A DNA stretch of 64,000 nucleotides from CAVWDU01 sp963840725 (lineage in GTDB: Bacteria; Pseudomonadota; Gammaproteobacteria; Pseudomonadales; Halieaceae). Shown in pieces: positions 1-9,966 of this stretch (position 1 is the first letter of the stretch; the number at the start of each line of letters is the position of its first letter). The stretch lies in the NCBI GenBank assembly GCA_963840725.1, contig CAWIZY010000004.1, positions 372,001 through 436,000 on the forward strand. Reading direction: 5' to 3'. The position numbers and the translations under genes are program-made. The notes under the pieces were generated by a model that saw nothing but the letters and a program-made list of their open reading frames with translations, made no database searches and was not told the origin of the DNA.

Positions 1-812
1 ATCGGCTCAACATCTTCCTGAAACACAGCCAGTGCGCGAGCAATCTCGTCCGGCAGAAAATCCGCAGTGGCCGCTGCAACCTGCGCCATCTTGATGAAGA
101 ACGGGCCGAACTCTCGTACCATTTGCGCCACCAGTTCAGCCTGGGTTTTCACATCGGCCGGATCGGTGGCAAAAAAAGTGCGAATGTGCCGCAATGCCCC
201 AATTTGCCGACGAAATATCGCCAGGTCATCACGAATCACCCGCGTATTGCCCAGAATTTCGCGCATTCGTGAATCGCTGACGCTTCGCAATTCCTTGAGC
301 TGATTCAGCACCTGAACAATCAATGGTTCGTAGGCAGTAATAAAAATCCGCAACACATCCAGGCTGACTTCGCCCAGACCTCGCAGTTCCGGCTCGCTCA
401 TCAACTGGTTAAAGAATTTCCAGAACTCCGCCGTCACTTCGGCGGGAATTGACACCACACTGCGGGCGGTCAGCTGATCAACCAGAAAGTGGATGAGCTG
501 TTCCGTACTGGCCTCGTTGGGAATCAGGTTCTCACTGCGCATGCGGGAGGTCAGGTCGCGCACCTGATTGTTGAGTGGATGCGCCCGCAGTGCCACGAAC
601 AGATCGTCCAGTGCCTGGTGCAATTCAGGTTCACTGATAGCCCCGCGACGATTGATTAGCTCGGCAAGCGGAATAATGGATTTGTATATTTTGCCGAGGC
701 CAAACGTAAACTCGCCCGTCGATCGCACCAGACGGCCAGTTCGGGCTTTCAGCGCCGGCAGTACACCGTCCAGATTCAGATAATCGTCGACCGCCGATGG
801 TAGGCTTGCCAC
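1..812 (-). CDS. AarF/ABC1/UbiB-family kinase-like protein, N-terminal part (partial)
   Basis: The gene runs off the left edge, so only about the first 270 residues are visible. Reading the minus strand from a GTG at 812 gives one open frame. The last visible segment reads EFGPFFIKMAQVAAATADFL followed by PDEIARALAVFQEDVEP. This matches the ABC1/UbiB signature in which G-P-x-F-I-K and a following L-x-D-x-V-P-P segment sit just before the kinase-like core. Family members are atypical kinases or ATPases, often tied to ubiquinone metabolism. The N-terminal region of about 230 residues before this motif is longer than in UbiB itself, so this is probably a divergent AarF-domain protein rather than UbiB. 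The GTG start is supported by GGGGAG five bases upstream. No neighbouring ubi genes are visible. Confidence 0.72.
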   Translation of the reverse strand, partial: MASLPSAVDDYLNLDGVLPALKARTGRLVRSTGEFTFGLGKIYKSIIPLAELINRRGAISEPELHQALDDLFVALRAHPLNNQVRDLTSRMRSENLIPNEASTEQLIHFLVDQLTARSVVSIPAEVTAEFWKFFNQLMSEPELRGLGEVSLDVLRIFITAYEPLIVQVLNQLKELRSVSDSRMREILGNTRVIRDDLAIFRRQIGALRHIRTFFATDPADVKTQAELVAQMVREFGPFFIKMAQVAAATADFLPDEIARALAVFQEDVEP

Positions 813-913
813 TAGAGTCTCCCCGCCAGAGCTGTTGCCGGCTTTCGTCGTTGCATTGATTTAACCTGGCATTGCTTGAAGTAGCGCCGTCAGGTCTGGC
901 GGTGTTACTTCGT

Positions 914-986
914 GGGCCGCAGCGCTTTATTGAGCCGCAGCGCTCTATTGGGCCGCAGCGCTCTATTTAGTGGCCGCAGCACGTTA
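914..986. repeat. 18-bp tandem repeat, about 3.5 copies
   Basis: Three consecutive 18-base units share the core GCCGCAGCGCTCTATT (914-931, 932-949, 950-967). A degraded fourth begins at 971 after three extra bases. The array lies in the 322-base gap between the AarF-like gene and the next minus-strand gene. It is read in frame by a plus-strand ORF (912-1154) that I do not consider real. Nothing else is recognisable between 813 and 1134. Confidence 0.7.
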
Positions 987-1134
987 AATGGCTATGGCGC
1001 CATGACTGGCCAGGGCCTTTCCACGCTCCGTGGCGCGCGCGATTCTGCCCGATTTCCGCCATCGCGACAAGCGCCAGTTCAGCGCTGTCGGCTCACCACG
1101 GCGCCGAAAAAGCCAATTTTTTACCGACGAGGCG

Positions 1135-1524
1135 TCATTCGTCGTGATCAATAACGGTGCCCGGGCGGGCTTCTCTGAGGTTTTGCGGCGTTTTGAGATG
1201 GCGGCTGCCCGATGACAGCCAGAGTGCTCGAAGCAGATTGATTGCCGCCATGCTCAGATGCTGTTCTGCAGCACTCACGGCCAACTGTGCAGCCTGCTCT
1301 CGCTGCAAGGGTGTGAGATGGCTTGCCTTGGCGCTCATTTCCCGGTCGACACTTTCGATAGCCCACTGCACTTCGCGCGCCACCTGGTCTGAAACCGCGC
1401 GGGCTTCAGCCAGGAACTGATCCAGATCTACCGGCAAATTGAACACATTGGCCGCGCCGCGGTAACCCATTCTGATCGGCAGCGTATAGAGTCTGAAACC
1501 CAGCGAAACCACTTTTCCTATCAT
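1135..1524 (-). CDS. hypothetical protein, 129 aa
   Basis: I do not recognise this family. The ATG at 1524 is preceded by AGGGA with a seven-base spacer, which makes it better than the TTG six codons upstream. The N-terminus (MIGKVVSLGFRLYTLPIRMGY) is basic and moderately hydrophobic and could be a weak membrane anchor. The remainder looks helical, with alternating acidic and alanine-rich stretches (residues 35-95). The gene stands alone, facing the AarF-like gene's promoter side and diverging from the redox cluster that starts at 1738. An AT-rich stretch at 1545-1555 (TATTAT on the minus strand) could be its -10 element. Confidence 0.5.
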   Translation of the reverse strand: MIGKVVSLGFRLYTLPIRMGYRGAANVFNLPVDLDQFLAEARAVSDQVAREVQWAIESVDREMSAKASHLTPLQREQAAQLAVSAAEQHLSMAAINLLRALWLSSGSRHLKTPQNLREARPGTVIDHDE

Positions 1525-1672
1525 TTTCAAATCCCTGATCAAGCGCCCCTATAATAAACCTGATCACCGTTCATTGGTACCGTGGGCGGCGATCTGCAGT
1601 ACCGCCACGGATTCAGCACGCATCCGGCACCCTATGGGCTGACAGAAGCTGCGGCAGGCCGGTTAAATTGCC

Positions 1673-1678
1673 TATAAT
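1673..1678 (+). promoter_or_regulatory. candidate -10 element (TATAAT) for the redox cluster
   Basis: A perfect TATAAT lies 60 bases upstream of the ATG at 1738 in an otherwise GC-rich gap. No convincing -35 hexamer sits 16-18 bases upstream, so this is only a candidate and would need an activator. Confidence 0.3.
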
Positions 1679-1737
1679 AGCGGGAGAGGACGTCCTCCGA
1701 TCCCTTACTCGCGTCCATCAAACAACTGGAGCAAACT

Positions 1738-3522
1738 ATGCGTTTCGTTCAAGCCCTGGCTGCAGCCCTGCCCGCCATTATTCTGTGCAGTGCTGCAGCC
1801 GCGCAAGCGCAGCTTTCGACGACCGGCAATGGCCTGACGGTCAGCGATAGCTCGGGTGCCCCATTGGCTCTGGTGATGGTCACACGCTCCCCTGTGGACT
1901 TGCCACCGGCAAACCTGCAGGACGACGGTTACACCCCCGACGGGGTAACCAATACAGCCCCGGTCGTCATCACCCGCTTTACGGACAGCCAGGGCCGGGT
2001 GGACTTCCCGCCGGCAACGGGGCCGGTCAGCTACCGCGCGCGAGCTCAGGGTTTCCAGGACGTTCAGTTCGACAAACTCGATCAGTCGCTGGTTATGCAG
2101 GCGATGAGCCCCGAGCAACGAATTGCGAGCTACCCCTCTAATGTCTGGCTATCGCAACTGGAGTTCGGCGGCGATGACGCGCTGAAAAAACGTTTCCAGT
2201 TGAACTGCGCATTTTGCCATCAGCAGGCGTCACCGTTTATGCGCAACGAGCGCACCGAAGAACAATGGGTAAGCGTCATCGAACGGATGAACACTTACGG
2301 CGCGCGTTTACCGGTTGACGATCACCACCGTGTCGCCAAGCTGCTACAAGAGGAGTATCGGGAATTGCGCGAAAACCCTGAACAAATCCCGCAGCCACGC
2401 CCTTGGGAGCAACAGCTTGCCGGTGTCGAGATGACTGAGTGGCCGATCGGCGACGGCTTTTCGCAGATGCATGACTTTCTCCTCCACCCCAATGGTTTTA
2501 TTTACATCGGTGACAATCTGTTTGATCGTATCTACGAGCTGGACCCGAAAACAGGCGCGTACACGGTGTATAAAGTGCCCCACGCCGAAGACGCCGAGGT
2601 CGGTGGCATTCTGGGCAACCGCTTCAAGGTGTTCCCGAAAATGCACAACTATCTCGGGGTACATTCGTTCGCCTATTCCAAGCGCGACGGCAATATCTTT
2701 ATCACGCCATCCATGCAACAGTCATTGCTGGAGTTCGATGTGACCAGCAAGCAATTCACCGAACACAAAATGCCGGGGGGCTTCTACCCGCACACTATTC
2801 GACTGGACCAGCAGGACCGGGTCTGGTTTACCCTGGCGCTGTCGTCTCAGGTGGCCATGTTCGATCGACAAGCGGGGTCGTTTACATTGCACGACCTCCC
2901 TGCCCGAGGCGTAAAGGAGTGGATGATTCTGAAATCGCTGCCCCTTATCTTTCGCCTCGACCCCGACAGCCGGCCGCAGCCCGATCCCGACATCGAGTCC
3001 ACCGGACTGCCAATGCCCTACGGTATCGACATTGCTCCTGATGGTATGGTCTGGGCCTCTCGACTCTACGCCGACGATATTGCCCGCATTGACCCCGATA
3101 CCGGGGATGTCACGATGATCGATTTCCCCTTTAAGGGGCCCAGGCGCCTGCGCGCCGATGCCGACGGCAATCTGTGGATCGTCGCCTTCCAGGACTCTTT
3201 ACTGGTCAAGTACGACCCAAAGGCCAAGCTGTTCACACCCTACGAATTGCCGGTTATCAACGAAGTGCCCTACGCCCTCAATGTTGATCGCGAGCGGGGC
3301 GTTGTCTGGGTCAACGGCAATCAGTCTGACACCATCCTCGGCTTTGATATCGCCAACGAGACCTGGCAGGTCTATCCGATGCCGCGACAGCGATTTTTCA
3401 CCCGCGATATCGAAATAGCGGAAGACGATGGGGCCATCTATACCACCAACTCTCACTTCCCCACCTGGCAATCGGAAGGCGGCGTGCCCACGCTGCTGCG
3501 CATTGCTCCAGTGGAGAAATAA
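1738..3522 (+). CDS. secreted c-type haem protein fused to a Vgb/SMP-30-like beta-propeller
   Basis: The 594-residue product begins with a clear Sec signal peptide (residues 1-24, ending AAAAQAQ). Residues 30-115 look like a carboxypeptidase-regulatory (Ig-like) domain. A CxxCH haem-binding motif, CAFCH, occurs at 157-161. Residues from about 225 to the end repeat a pattern of G-x-(I/V)-W/Y-x-x-(D/N) with D-P-x-T-G turns, typical of the streptogramin-lyase (Vgb) or SMP-30 propeller. The expected location is the periplasm with covalent haem. It is followed two bases later by a PQQ dehydrogenase gene, so an electron-transfer or substrate-binding role for that enzyme is plausible. True streptogramin lyase activity is not implied. 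The ATG has GGAG six bases upstream. Confidence 0.72.
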   Translation: MRFVQALAAALPAIILCSAAAAQAQLSTTGNGLTVSDSSGAPLALVMVTRSPVDLPPANLQDDGYTPDGVTNTAPVVITRFTDSQGRVDFPPATGPVSYRARAQGFQDVQFDKLDQSLVMQAMSPEQRIASYPSNVWLSQLEFGGDDALKKRFQLNCAFCHQQASPFMRNERTEEQWVSVIERMNTYGARLPVDDHHRVAKLLQEEYRELRENPEQIPQPRPWEQQLAGVEMTEWPIGDGFSQMHDFLLHPNGFIYIGDNLFDRIYELDPKTGAYTVYKVPHAEDAEVGGILGNRFKVFPKMHNYLGVHSFAYSKRDGNIFITPSMQQSLLEFDVTSKQFTEHKMPGGFYPHTIRLDQQDRVWFTLALSSQVAMFDRQAGSFTLHDLPARGVKEWMILKSLPLIFRLDPDSRPQPDPDIESTGLPMPYGIDIAPDGMVWASRLYADDIARIDPDTGDVTMIDFPFKGPRRLRADADGNLWIVAFQDSLLVKYDPKAKLFTPYELPVINEVPYALNVDRERGVVWVNGNQSDTILGFDIANETWQVYPMPRQRFFTRDIEIAEDDGAIYTTNSHFPTWQSEGGVPTLLRIAPVEK

Positions 3523-3523
3523 T

Positions 3524-5445
3524 GTGCCGCACCGACTACTGGAGGTGGTAGCCTCACTACTGCTGCTCACGCATGTATCTGCTGCTGCGAAGGCGGCACA
3601 GTGGCTACATTATGGCGGCGATCCTGGTGGCAAACATTATTCGACCGCCGCCGGGATTAGCCGTGACAATGTGTCCGAGCTGGCAGTAGCCTGGATACAT
3701 CGCAGCGGCGACGTCGAACGGTATGGCGACGAGATGGCCAAGACCTCGACCCAGAGCACCCCTGTCCTGCTGCCAGAGGCGGCGGGGGAATCCCTGGTTT
3801 ATTGCACGCCCTTTAACCGCGTGATCGCACTGGATCCCGGCAGTGGTGCGAAGCGTTGGGAGTTTGATCCGCAGATCGATCGACGCGGCGACCGTCCGTT
3901 TCGGTGTCGCGGTGTAAGCTATGCAACAGCGCAGAGCACCCCGGTCACCGAGCACTGCCATCACCGTATTTATCTGGGCACCCATGACCGCAACCTCTGG
4001 GCCATTGATGCTGGAGATGGCAAGCCCTGTAGAGACTTCGGCGAAGCAGGTCGGGTCCCGCTCTACAGCAACGAGGCAGGTTATACGCCGGGTGACGTGA
4101 GTAACTCCTCCGCTCCCGTCGTCGCCAACGGCGTCGTGGTTGTCGGTTCCACGGTCATTGACTTCGCTCGGGCACAGACCCCGCGCGGTACCGTCATGGC
4201 CTTCGACAGTGACAGCGGCAAAGCACTGTGGCGATTCGACCCCCTGCTCGGACACCCTGGCAGTGGCAGTGCCAATGTCTGGGCACCTATCTCGGTCGAT
4301 CCGGAAAACGGCCTGCTGTATCTGCCGACCAGCGCCGCCTCGCCAGACTATTACGGGGTGGGGCGTCCGGGCAACAATCTCTATGCCAACAGTGTCGTGG
4401 CGCTGGATCTGCGCAGTGGCGCACTGCGCTGGCATTTCCAGCATGTGCGCCATGACCTCTGGGATTACGACACACCGGCACAGCCTATTTTATTTGACTG
4501 GAATCGCCGGGGTGAAACCATCCCGGCGCTGGCGCAGTTGACCAAACAGGGTTTTATTTTCGTATTCAACCGGCTGACGGGAGAGCCGCTCTGGGAGATC
4601 ACCGAGCAGCCGGTGCCGCCCTCGTCCATAGCCGGAGAACACACGGCTCTCACCCAGCCCAAGCCCATTGCACCACCGCCGCTGCTGGACTCTTTTCTGA
4701 TGCCAGAGGACGCCTGGGGGCTGACCTTCTGGGATCGCGGCGACTGTGCGCGGCAACTGGCCGAGCTGAACAATCTTGGCCTCTTCACACCCAACAGCGA
4801 ACAGTTGTCGTTGATGTATCCCGGCAGCCTGGGAGGTCCCAACTGGGGTGGCGGCGCCTTGTTAGGCGATACCGGCATGCTGCTGGTCACATCAATAATG
4901 TGGCCTTCACTGGCCAATTGCTGTCCGCTAGACAAAACAGCGCGCCGGGAGACGAAAAGAGTGATCATCCCGCGGCAGGCCAACGCATGCGGGTGACGAT
5001 GCAGGGCACACCCTATGCGGTGGAGATCGGCAGCTTGCAATCGCCCCTTGGCATACCCTGTAACCCCCCACCCTGGGGCAAACTGGTGGCGGTGGATCTA
5101 TACCGCGGCACCATCGCCTGGGAAACGGCCCTGGGCTCAGTACACGAAATGGGACCGATCACCGCGCCGTTTCATATCGAGTGGGGTACTCCAAACCTGG
5201 GTGGCGGCATCGCAACAGCGGGAGGGCTATTTTTTATTGGTGCCACTATGGACCGGCAATTCCGCGCCTTCGACAGCAGCACTGGTGACACGCTCTGGCA
5301 ATACACCCTGCCGGTGGATGCAACAGCCACGCCGATGACCTATGAATACCGCGGCCGTCAATACGTGGTGATCAATGCGGGCGGGCACCATATGTTTGGA
5401 CGCGGCTATGGAGACTACTTGTATGCTTTCGCGCTTCCACAATAG
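3524..5445 (+). pseudogene. PQQ-dependent glucose-dehydrogenase-like quinoprotein, one single-base frameshift
   Basis: The product resembles the periplasmic propeller of membrane quinoprotein glucose dehydrogenases: an N-terminal signal or anchor segment, then STQSTPVLL, YLPTSAASPDYYG and the C-terminal GGLLFFIGATMDRQFRAFD-type blades. The GTG at 3524 is preceded by GGAG inside the previous stop region and is preferred over an upstream in-frame start. The frame runs intact to about 4888, then closes at 4996. The +1-related frame continues the same protein (NNVAFTGQ...) from 4894 to 5445. Inserting one A in GTC-ACATCAATAAT restores V-N-I-N-N-V-A-F, a family-like strand. The total of 1922 bases is one short of a multiple of three, giving a restored length of 640 residues. 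Either a recent one-base deletion or a sequencing error explains this. It sits in a run with two other redox genes. Confidence 0.78.
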
Positions 5446-5454
5446 GAGCTCAAC

Positions 5455-7441
5455 ATGAAAAAGCTGCTGATTTTGCTTGGCTCCCTGCTTTTGGCTGCCA
5501 TTTTGCTGGTCGGCGGAGGCTTGCTGATGCTGGACGAACCGGCCAAAGCCGCGGAAGCATTTGCGATGCGTCACGCCGACAAACTGCCGCTGGCCTGGGT
5601 CGGGGGACGGCTGTTCGACAAGCACTGCGCCAATTGTCACGATAACCCTGCCATGCATGCGCCCACCCGTGAGGCACTGGCCGGATTTGGTAAAGAGACG
5701 GTCATGGTGGCCCTGGAGTTCGGCAAAATGCAACCGATGGCGGCCCATCTCAGCAAACAGAAAAAAGGCCTGATTGCCCTGTACCTCGCCGGCACCGGTG
5801 AAGACCAGTCGGGCTGGATAGAAGAAAACCGCTGCACGGCGCCAGATGCCAGCGACTCACGCGAATACGTCGCCAGTTGGGGTTTCGGCCCCGAGAACCG
5901 CCGCTTTGTGCCCGCGGCCAATACCGCCATTAACCGCGACAATGTGGACCAGCTGGAGCTGTCCTGGACTCTCGCGTTTCCTCAGGTGACCGATATGCGA
6001 TCGCAACCGGCGATTATCGGTGACACCTTGTATCTGGGCGACAAGACCGGGAAATTCTATGCCATCGACCGCAAACGCGGCTGCATCCGCGCGCATACCG
6101 AGGTACTCAGCGGTATTCGATCGGCGATTACGGTTGCAGAGCGGGAGGACGGCTCACGCACTGCTGGTGTTTGCCGACTCCATGGCATCAATCTTCGCCC
6201 TCGACCCCGATACTCTGACCGTTGTTTGGCAACAGGCCGCCCGCCTGTTCGACACCTCTGTCATCACCGGGTCGATCAGCTATCACGATGGCCGTCTGTA
6301 TGTGCCGGTCTCGTCCTATGAAGCGGCAGCGGCGGGAAGCCCCGCTCATGTCTGCTGCAAGTCCCACGGTGGCGTGATTGCGCTGCAGGTCGATAGCGGT
6401 AAGCGGCTCTGGGAGTGGCACGCTACACCCCCGGCCACGGTGCAGGGCAAAAATGCGGCGGGTGTTGATATGTACGGCCCCTCGGGCGCGTCGGTCTGGA
6501 GCACGCCCACAATCGACGTGCGACGCAATCGCCTTTACATCGGCACCGGTGAGAACCTGACTCACCCGACCACTGACACCTCCGACGCAGTTGTAGCGCT
6601 GGACCTGGATACCGGTGAGCGCCTCTGGAGTTTTCAGGCAACCACCGGTGATGTATGGAACGCCGCCTGTCTCAATGGCGGGCCAAATTGTCCGGAAAAT
6701 CCGGGCCCGGACTTCGACATCGGCGCATCGGTGATCATCGCCGAGTTGCCCGACGGGCGCGAGATTCTGCTGGCCGGCCAGAAATCTGGCGACGTATTTG
6801 CCCTCGATCCGGATGCTGGCACAGCGGCAGACCAGCTGCTATGGCGGACCCGGGTCAGCAACGCCGCCCAGGGCCCCAATCTTGCCCAGACGACAACCAA
6901 CGGCGGAATACACTGGGGCATGGCCTTGTCTGATCAGCACCTGCTGGTGCCCGCCGCCGATCCGGAGCGGGACAGACCGGGCTACCAGCCGCGCCCGGGC
7001 CTGCATGCCCTGGATGTCGCCAGTGGCGAGGTTTTGTGGCAGTACGCTGCCCAGCGCGGTTGTGAACTGGATGAGGCCAACCGGCCGCTGGTGGGCCTGC
7101 AGAACATGCGCTCCGGTAAAAAGCGCGATCTGGCGGATCAGTACGCCTGCTCATTTTATTACGGGTTGTCCGCTGCAGCCACTGCTACGCCAGACCTGGT
7201 GTTCAGCGGGGCACTTAACGGCATTATCAGAGCCTTTGACATCGCCACCGGTGAAGTGCTTTGGGAATATTCGACAGCCGTTCCATTCACCGCAGTCAAC
7301 GGAGTATCGGGGCACGGTGGAGCCATCGATGTCGATGGCCAGGTCATCGCGGGGGAATGGCTCTACCTGCAGTCGGGCTACTCGATGTTCGGCCAGTTGC
7401 CCGGCAACGTACTACTCGGCTTCCGTATCCCACGAGCCTGA
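5455..7441 (+). pseudogene. haem-PQQ quinohaemoprotein dehydrogenase (polyvinyl-alcohol-dehydrogenase-like), one single-base frameshift
   Basis: The N-terminus carries a signal or anchor (MKKLLILLGSLLLAAILLVG). Next comes a cytochrome c domain with CANCH at residues 58-62, and then PQQ-type propeller blades (PTIDVRRNRLYIGTGEN, DVWNAAC, GGIHWGMAL). Haem domain first and propeller second is the arrangement of PVA dehydrogenase-type enzymes. The first frame is good up to about codon 230 (GIRSAITVA). The protein then resumes in the next frame at LLVFADSMASIFALD (about 6158). One extra base near 6150-6160 accounts for it: 1987 bases is one over a multiple of three, restoring 661 residues. The gene starts nine bases after the preceding PQQ gene, with GGAG upstream of its ATG. 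The substrate cannot be read from the sequence; alcohols or polyols are typical of the family. Confidence 0.75.
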
Positions 7442-7693
7442 TCGCGGGTGCTAAAATAGTGCCCGGGATAGCTTGAACCCGGTCACAGTTCCGAGCAATG
7501 AACCCCGCTGACAGGTTACAGGCGCCGCCAGTTCACCTATTCTTTGCCCAGGGACATTCCAGCTTGCGCTGTTTTCCAGGCTGGCATGCCATCACCATGC
7601 CGAGTGTCTGTTACTCAAATAATATGCCCACTAGCGGGACACTATCACCCGACTATCAGGCTCGCAAAAGCCAGGGCAACGCAGGGGTTTTCG

Positions 7694-9637
7694 ATGTCAC
7701 TGTACAAGCAACTCTGGCTATCCATCGTTTGTCTGATGGCCCTCACTTTTGCCGCGACCGTATTGGTCACCTCATTGACTACACGCCATTACCTGGAGCA
7801 TCAGCTCTACATGGACAACGTCGATGCTGCATCGGCATTTGCCATGCAGCTCGACCAACAGGGGAATGACCTGGCGACAAAAGAAGCCCTTCTTGAAACC
7901 GGCTTCCAGAGTGGGCACTACGAAATGATCGAGCTTTCAGCAGCCGGTGGCAGGGTATTGCAACGCTGGCAAGAAAGCGGATCGAAGACAGAGGTGCCCC
8001 AGTGGTTCATGAGGCTGCTATCCATTGACGTACCCGCAGGCGTCGCCCAGCTCAAGGCAGACGGGGAAATTATTACGGTGCGCGGTCACACCCGGCTCGT
8101 CCATGAATCCCTGTGGCGCAGTAGTCTCAGCCTGACCCTCGTGTTCCTCGTTGCGGCCATTATTGCTGGCGCCCTGGGCACTTTGTTACTCAAGATGATT
8201 CTCAAGCCACTGGACGGACTGGTCAGGCAGTCGCAGGCCATTGCTCAACGTCAGTTTATCACCAGCCCTGAACCCGCAGCCAAAGAACTGAAGTCGGCAG
8301 TGCGCTCCATGAACAAGCTCTCTGTGCGGGTCAAAGCCATGTTGGAGCAGGAGTCCTCACGACTCGACAAATGGCGACAGAACGCGCACACAGATCAAGT
8401 CACCGGATTACTTAACCGAAACCAGTTCATTCGCGAGCTGGACTCCACCCTCAAGGCCGATGACTACAACACTACCGGTGTTATATGCCTGATCCGCATC
8501 GCCGGCCTCGCGAGGCTTAACCAGGTTCATGGCCGCGATGCGATCGACAGCGTGCTGGCGGGGTTCGGTGCCACCATCAACAATCTTCAGCGTTACCACA
8601 AGGGGACTGCCGCAGCGCGGCTCAACGGTGCTGATTTTGTGTTACTGATACCGCGTGAAATGGATGCCGCTCTGGTGGGCAAAGACCTGCAGAAGGCCAT
8701 GCGAGAGATGCTCGCGGAACGGGGTTTGGGCGACGAAGTGCATTTGCCTGCTGCGAGTACGATTTACTTGCCTGGCGACTCCCCCACCGACCTACTGACC
8801 AATCTTGATTCCGCATTGCTGAACTCGGAGATGCGGTCTGACTCAGAGCTTGTCACCATGGGTCGCGATGGCATACAAATGATGCCGGTCAGACAGGAAC
8901 TGAAGCGCTGGAGATCGATGCTGTCACTGGCCTTCGGGGAGCGCCGCTTCTCCCTGGCGGCGTTTCCCGTGCTCACCCTGACCGGCGAACTGGTTCATCA
9001 TGAGGCACCCGTCCGACTGCAATGGAAAGAGCGAAAGCTCTCTGCGGGCCAGTTTCTGCCCTGGATCCATCGCCTGGAACTGGCGGGAGAACTGGATCGA
9101 CAGGTGATCGAACTGGCCATTGATACTATAAACCGCGAACGCAGCAGCCTCGGGATCAATGTTTCCGGTGCCGCACTCACCGACGCGGACTTTCTGCCCT
9201 GGCTCAGCCAGAAACTCTCCAGTCACCCGGAGGCCGCCGCGCTGCTGTGGCTGGAAGTCGGTGAGTCAACCGCTTACCGTCATCTCGAGCAGTTCAAGCG
9301 ATTGTGCACGCGCAGCAAACGATACGGCACTCGCATCGGATTGGAGCACGTAGGCCACCAACTGTCGGATATAGGCAGATTGCATGACGTAGGAGTGGAC
9401 TACGTCAAGGTTGATTCTGCGTTCGTGGGTGATATCGACACCAACCCCGCCAATCAAACTCTGCTGCGCACACTTTGCACCCTGGTCCATTCACTGGGCA
9501 TTACCGTGATCGCCGAAGGCGTCAATACTGATGAGGAGTGGCAAGCCCTCGCGGAACTGGGCTTTGACTCAGCCACCGGTCCTCAGGTAACGGCTCGCTA
9601 TACCCAAACAGGCTCACCGTCGGCTGCTTTGGCCTGA
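7694..9637 (+). CDS. lapD: LapD-type inner-membrane c-di-GMP receptor (degenerate GGDEF-EAL)
   Basis: The ATG at 7694 has AGGGG upstream and gives the family-typical start MSLYKQLWLS. The protein is 647 residues long. Transmembrane helices lie at about 9-28 and 146-168, bracketing a periplasmic domain with the PQWF motif (102-105) and an LW near residue 140, both typical of LapD/MoxY-N output domains. A HAMP-like stretch (169-220) leads to a GGDEF domain whose signature is NGADF (311-315) and an EAL domain whose signature is EAP (437-439). Both catalytic signatures are therefore degenerate, as expected for a receptor rather than an enzyme. In characterised systems LapD binds c-di-GMP and sequesters the periplasmic protease LapG, protecting a LapA-type adhesin. 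No lapG is visible here, but a protein with a retention-like N-terminus is encoded next door. Confidence 0.82.
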   Translation: MSLYKQLWLSIVCLMALTFAATVLVTSLTTRHYLEHQLYMDNVDAASAFAMQLDQQGNDLATKEALLETGFQSGHYEMIELSAAGGRVLQRWQESGSKTEVPQWFMRLLSIDVPAGVAQLKADGEIITVRGHTRLVHESLWRSSLSLTLVFLVAAIIAGALGTLLLKMILKPLDGLVRQSQAIAQRQFITSPEPAAKELKSAVRSMNKLSVRVKAMLEQESSRLDKWRQNAHTDQVTGLLNRNQFIRELDSTLKADDYNTTGVICLIRIAGLARLNQVHGRDAIDSVLAGFGATINNLQRYHKGTAAARLNGADFVLLIPREMDAALVGKDLQKAMREMLAERGLGDEVHLPAASTIYLPGDSPTDLLTNLDSALLNSEMRSDSELVTMGRDGIQMMPVRQELKRWRSMLSLAFGERRFSLAAFPVLTLTGELVHHEAPVRLQWKERKLSAGQFLPWIHRLELAGELDRQVIELAIDTINRERSSLGINVSGAALTDADFLPWLSQKLSSHPEAAALLWLEVGESTAYRHLEQFKRLCTRSKRYGTRIGLEHVGHQLSDIGRLHDVGVDYVKVDSAFVGDIDTNPANQTLLRTLCTLVHSLGITVIAEGVNTDEEWQALAELGFDSATGPQVTARYTQTGSPSAALA

Positions 9638-9966
9638 CTGGCCCGGGCACAGCGCCTGCCACAGAACCGAAACTGCTCGAACATCAGGCATTCATTCCTG
9701 TGTGCGAGCCTGACCGACCTCGGCCTGCCAACGTCAGCGTGGACCTTTTTACGTCGCGGCGCGGTGATGAGCTCCGGACCAACCGCAAGGCAATGAAACC
9801 GCTCGCGCAGACGGATAGAAGACGGGCTTGGCCTTCTCGCGACCGGAGCCGGGGGCAGAACAAATCAGGCACAGATCCAGGTCTGCCTCAGCAAGGCTGG
9901 GACCACAGTGTCTGCTCCGGTAAGCGGTAGATGGGCGAGTGGCTATATCTAGCGGGGCACAGGGTC
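9638..9966. other. 329-base gap without a supported gene
   Basis: This lies between the convergent lapD-like gene and the retention-module-like gene. Short ORFs exist on both strands, but none has a ribosome-binding site or recognisable protein features. I see no strong terminator hairpin. Confidence 0.5.

Noticed and set aside
912..1154. Plus-strand ORF with repeated RSALL motif
   Set aside because: It is only the translation of the 18-bp tandem array; no ribosome-binding site or homologous feature.
1738..3522. Streptogramin (virginiamycin B) lyase resistance gene
   Set aside because: Only the propeller is shared; the haem motif, signal peptide and PQQ neighbours argue for a redox role.
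3605..4453. 282-codon minus-strand ORF
   Set aside because: Antisense to the PQQ dehydrogenase gene and without protein-like features.
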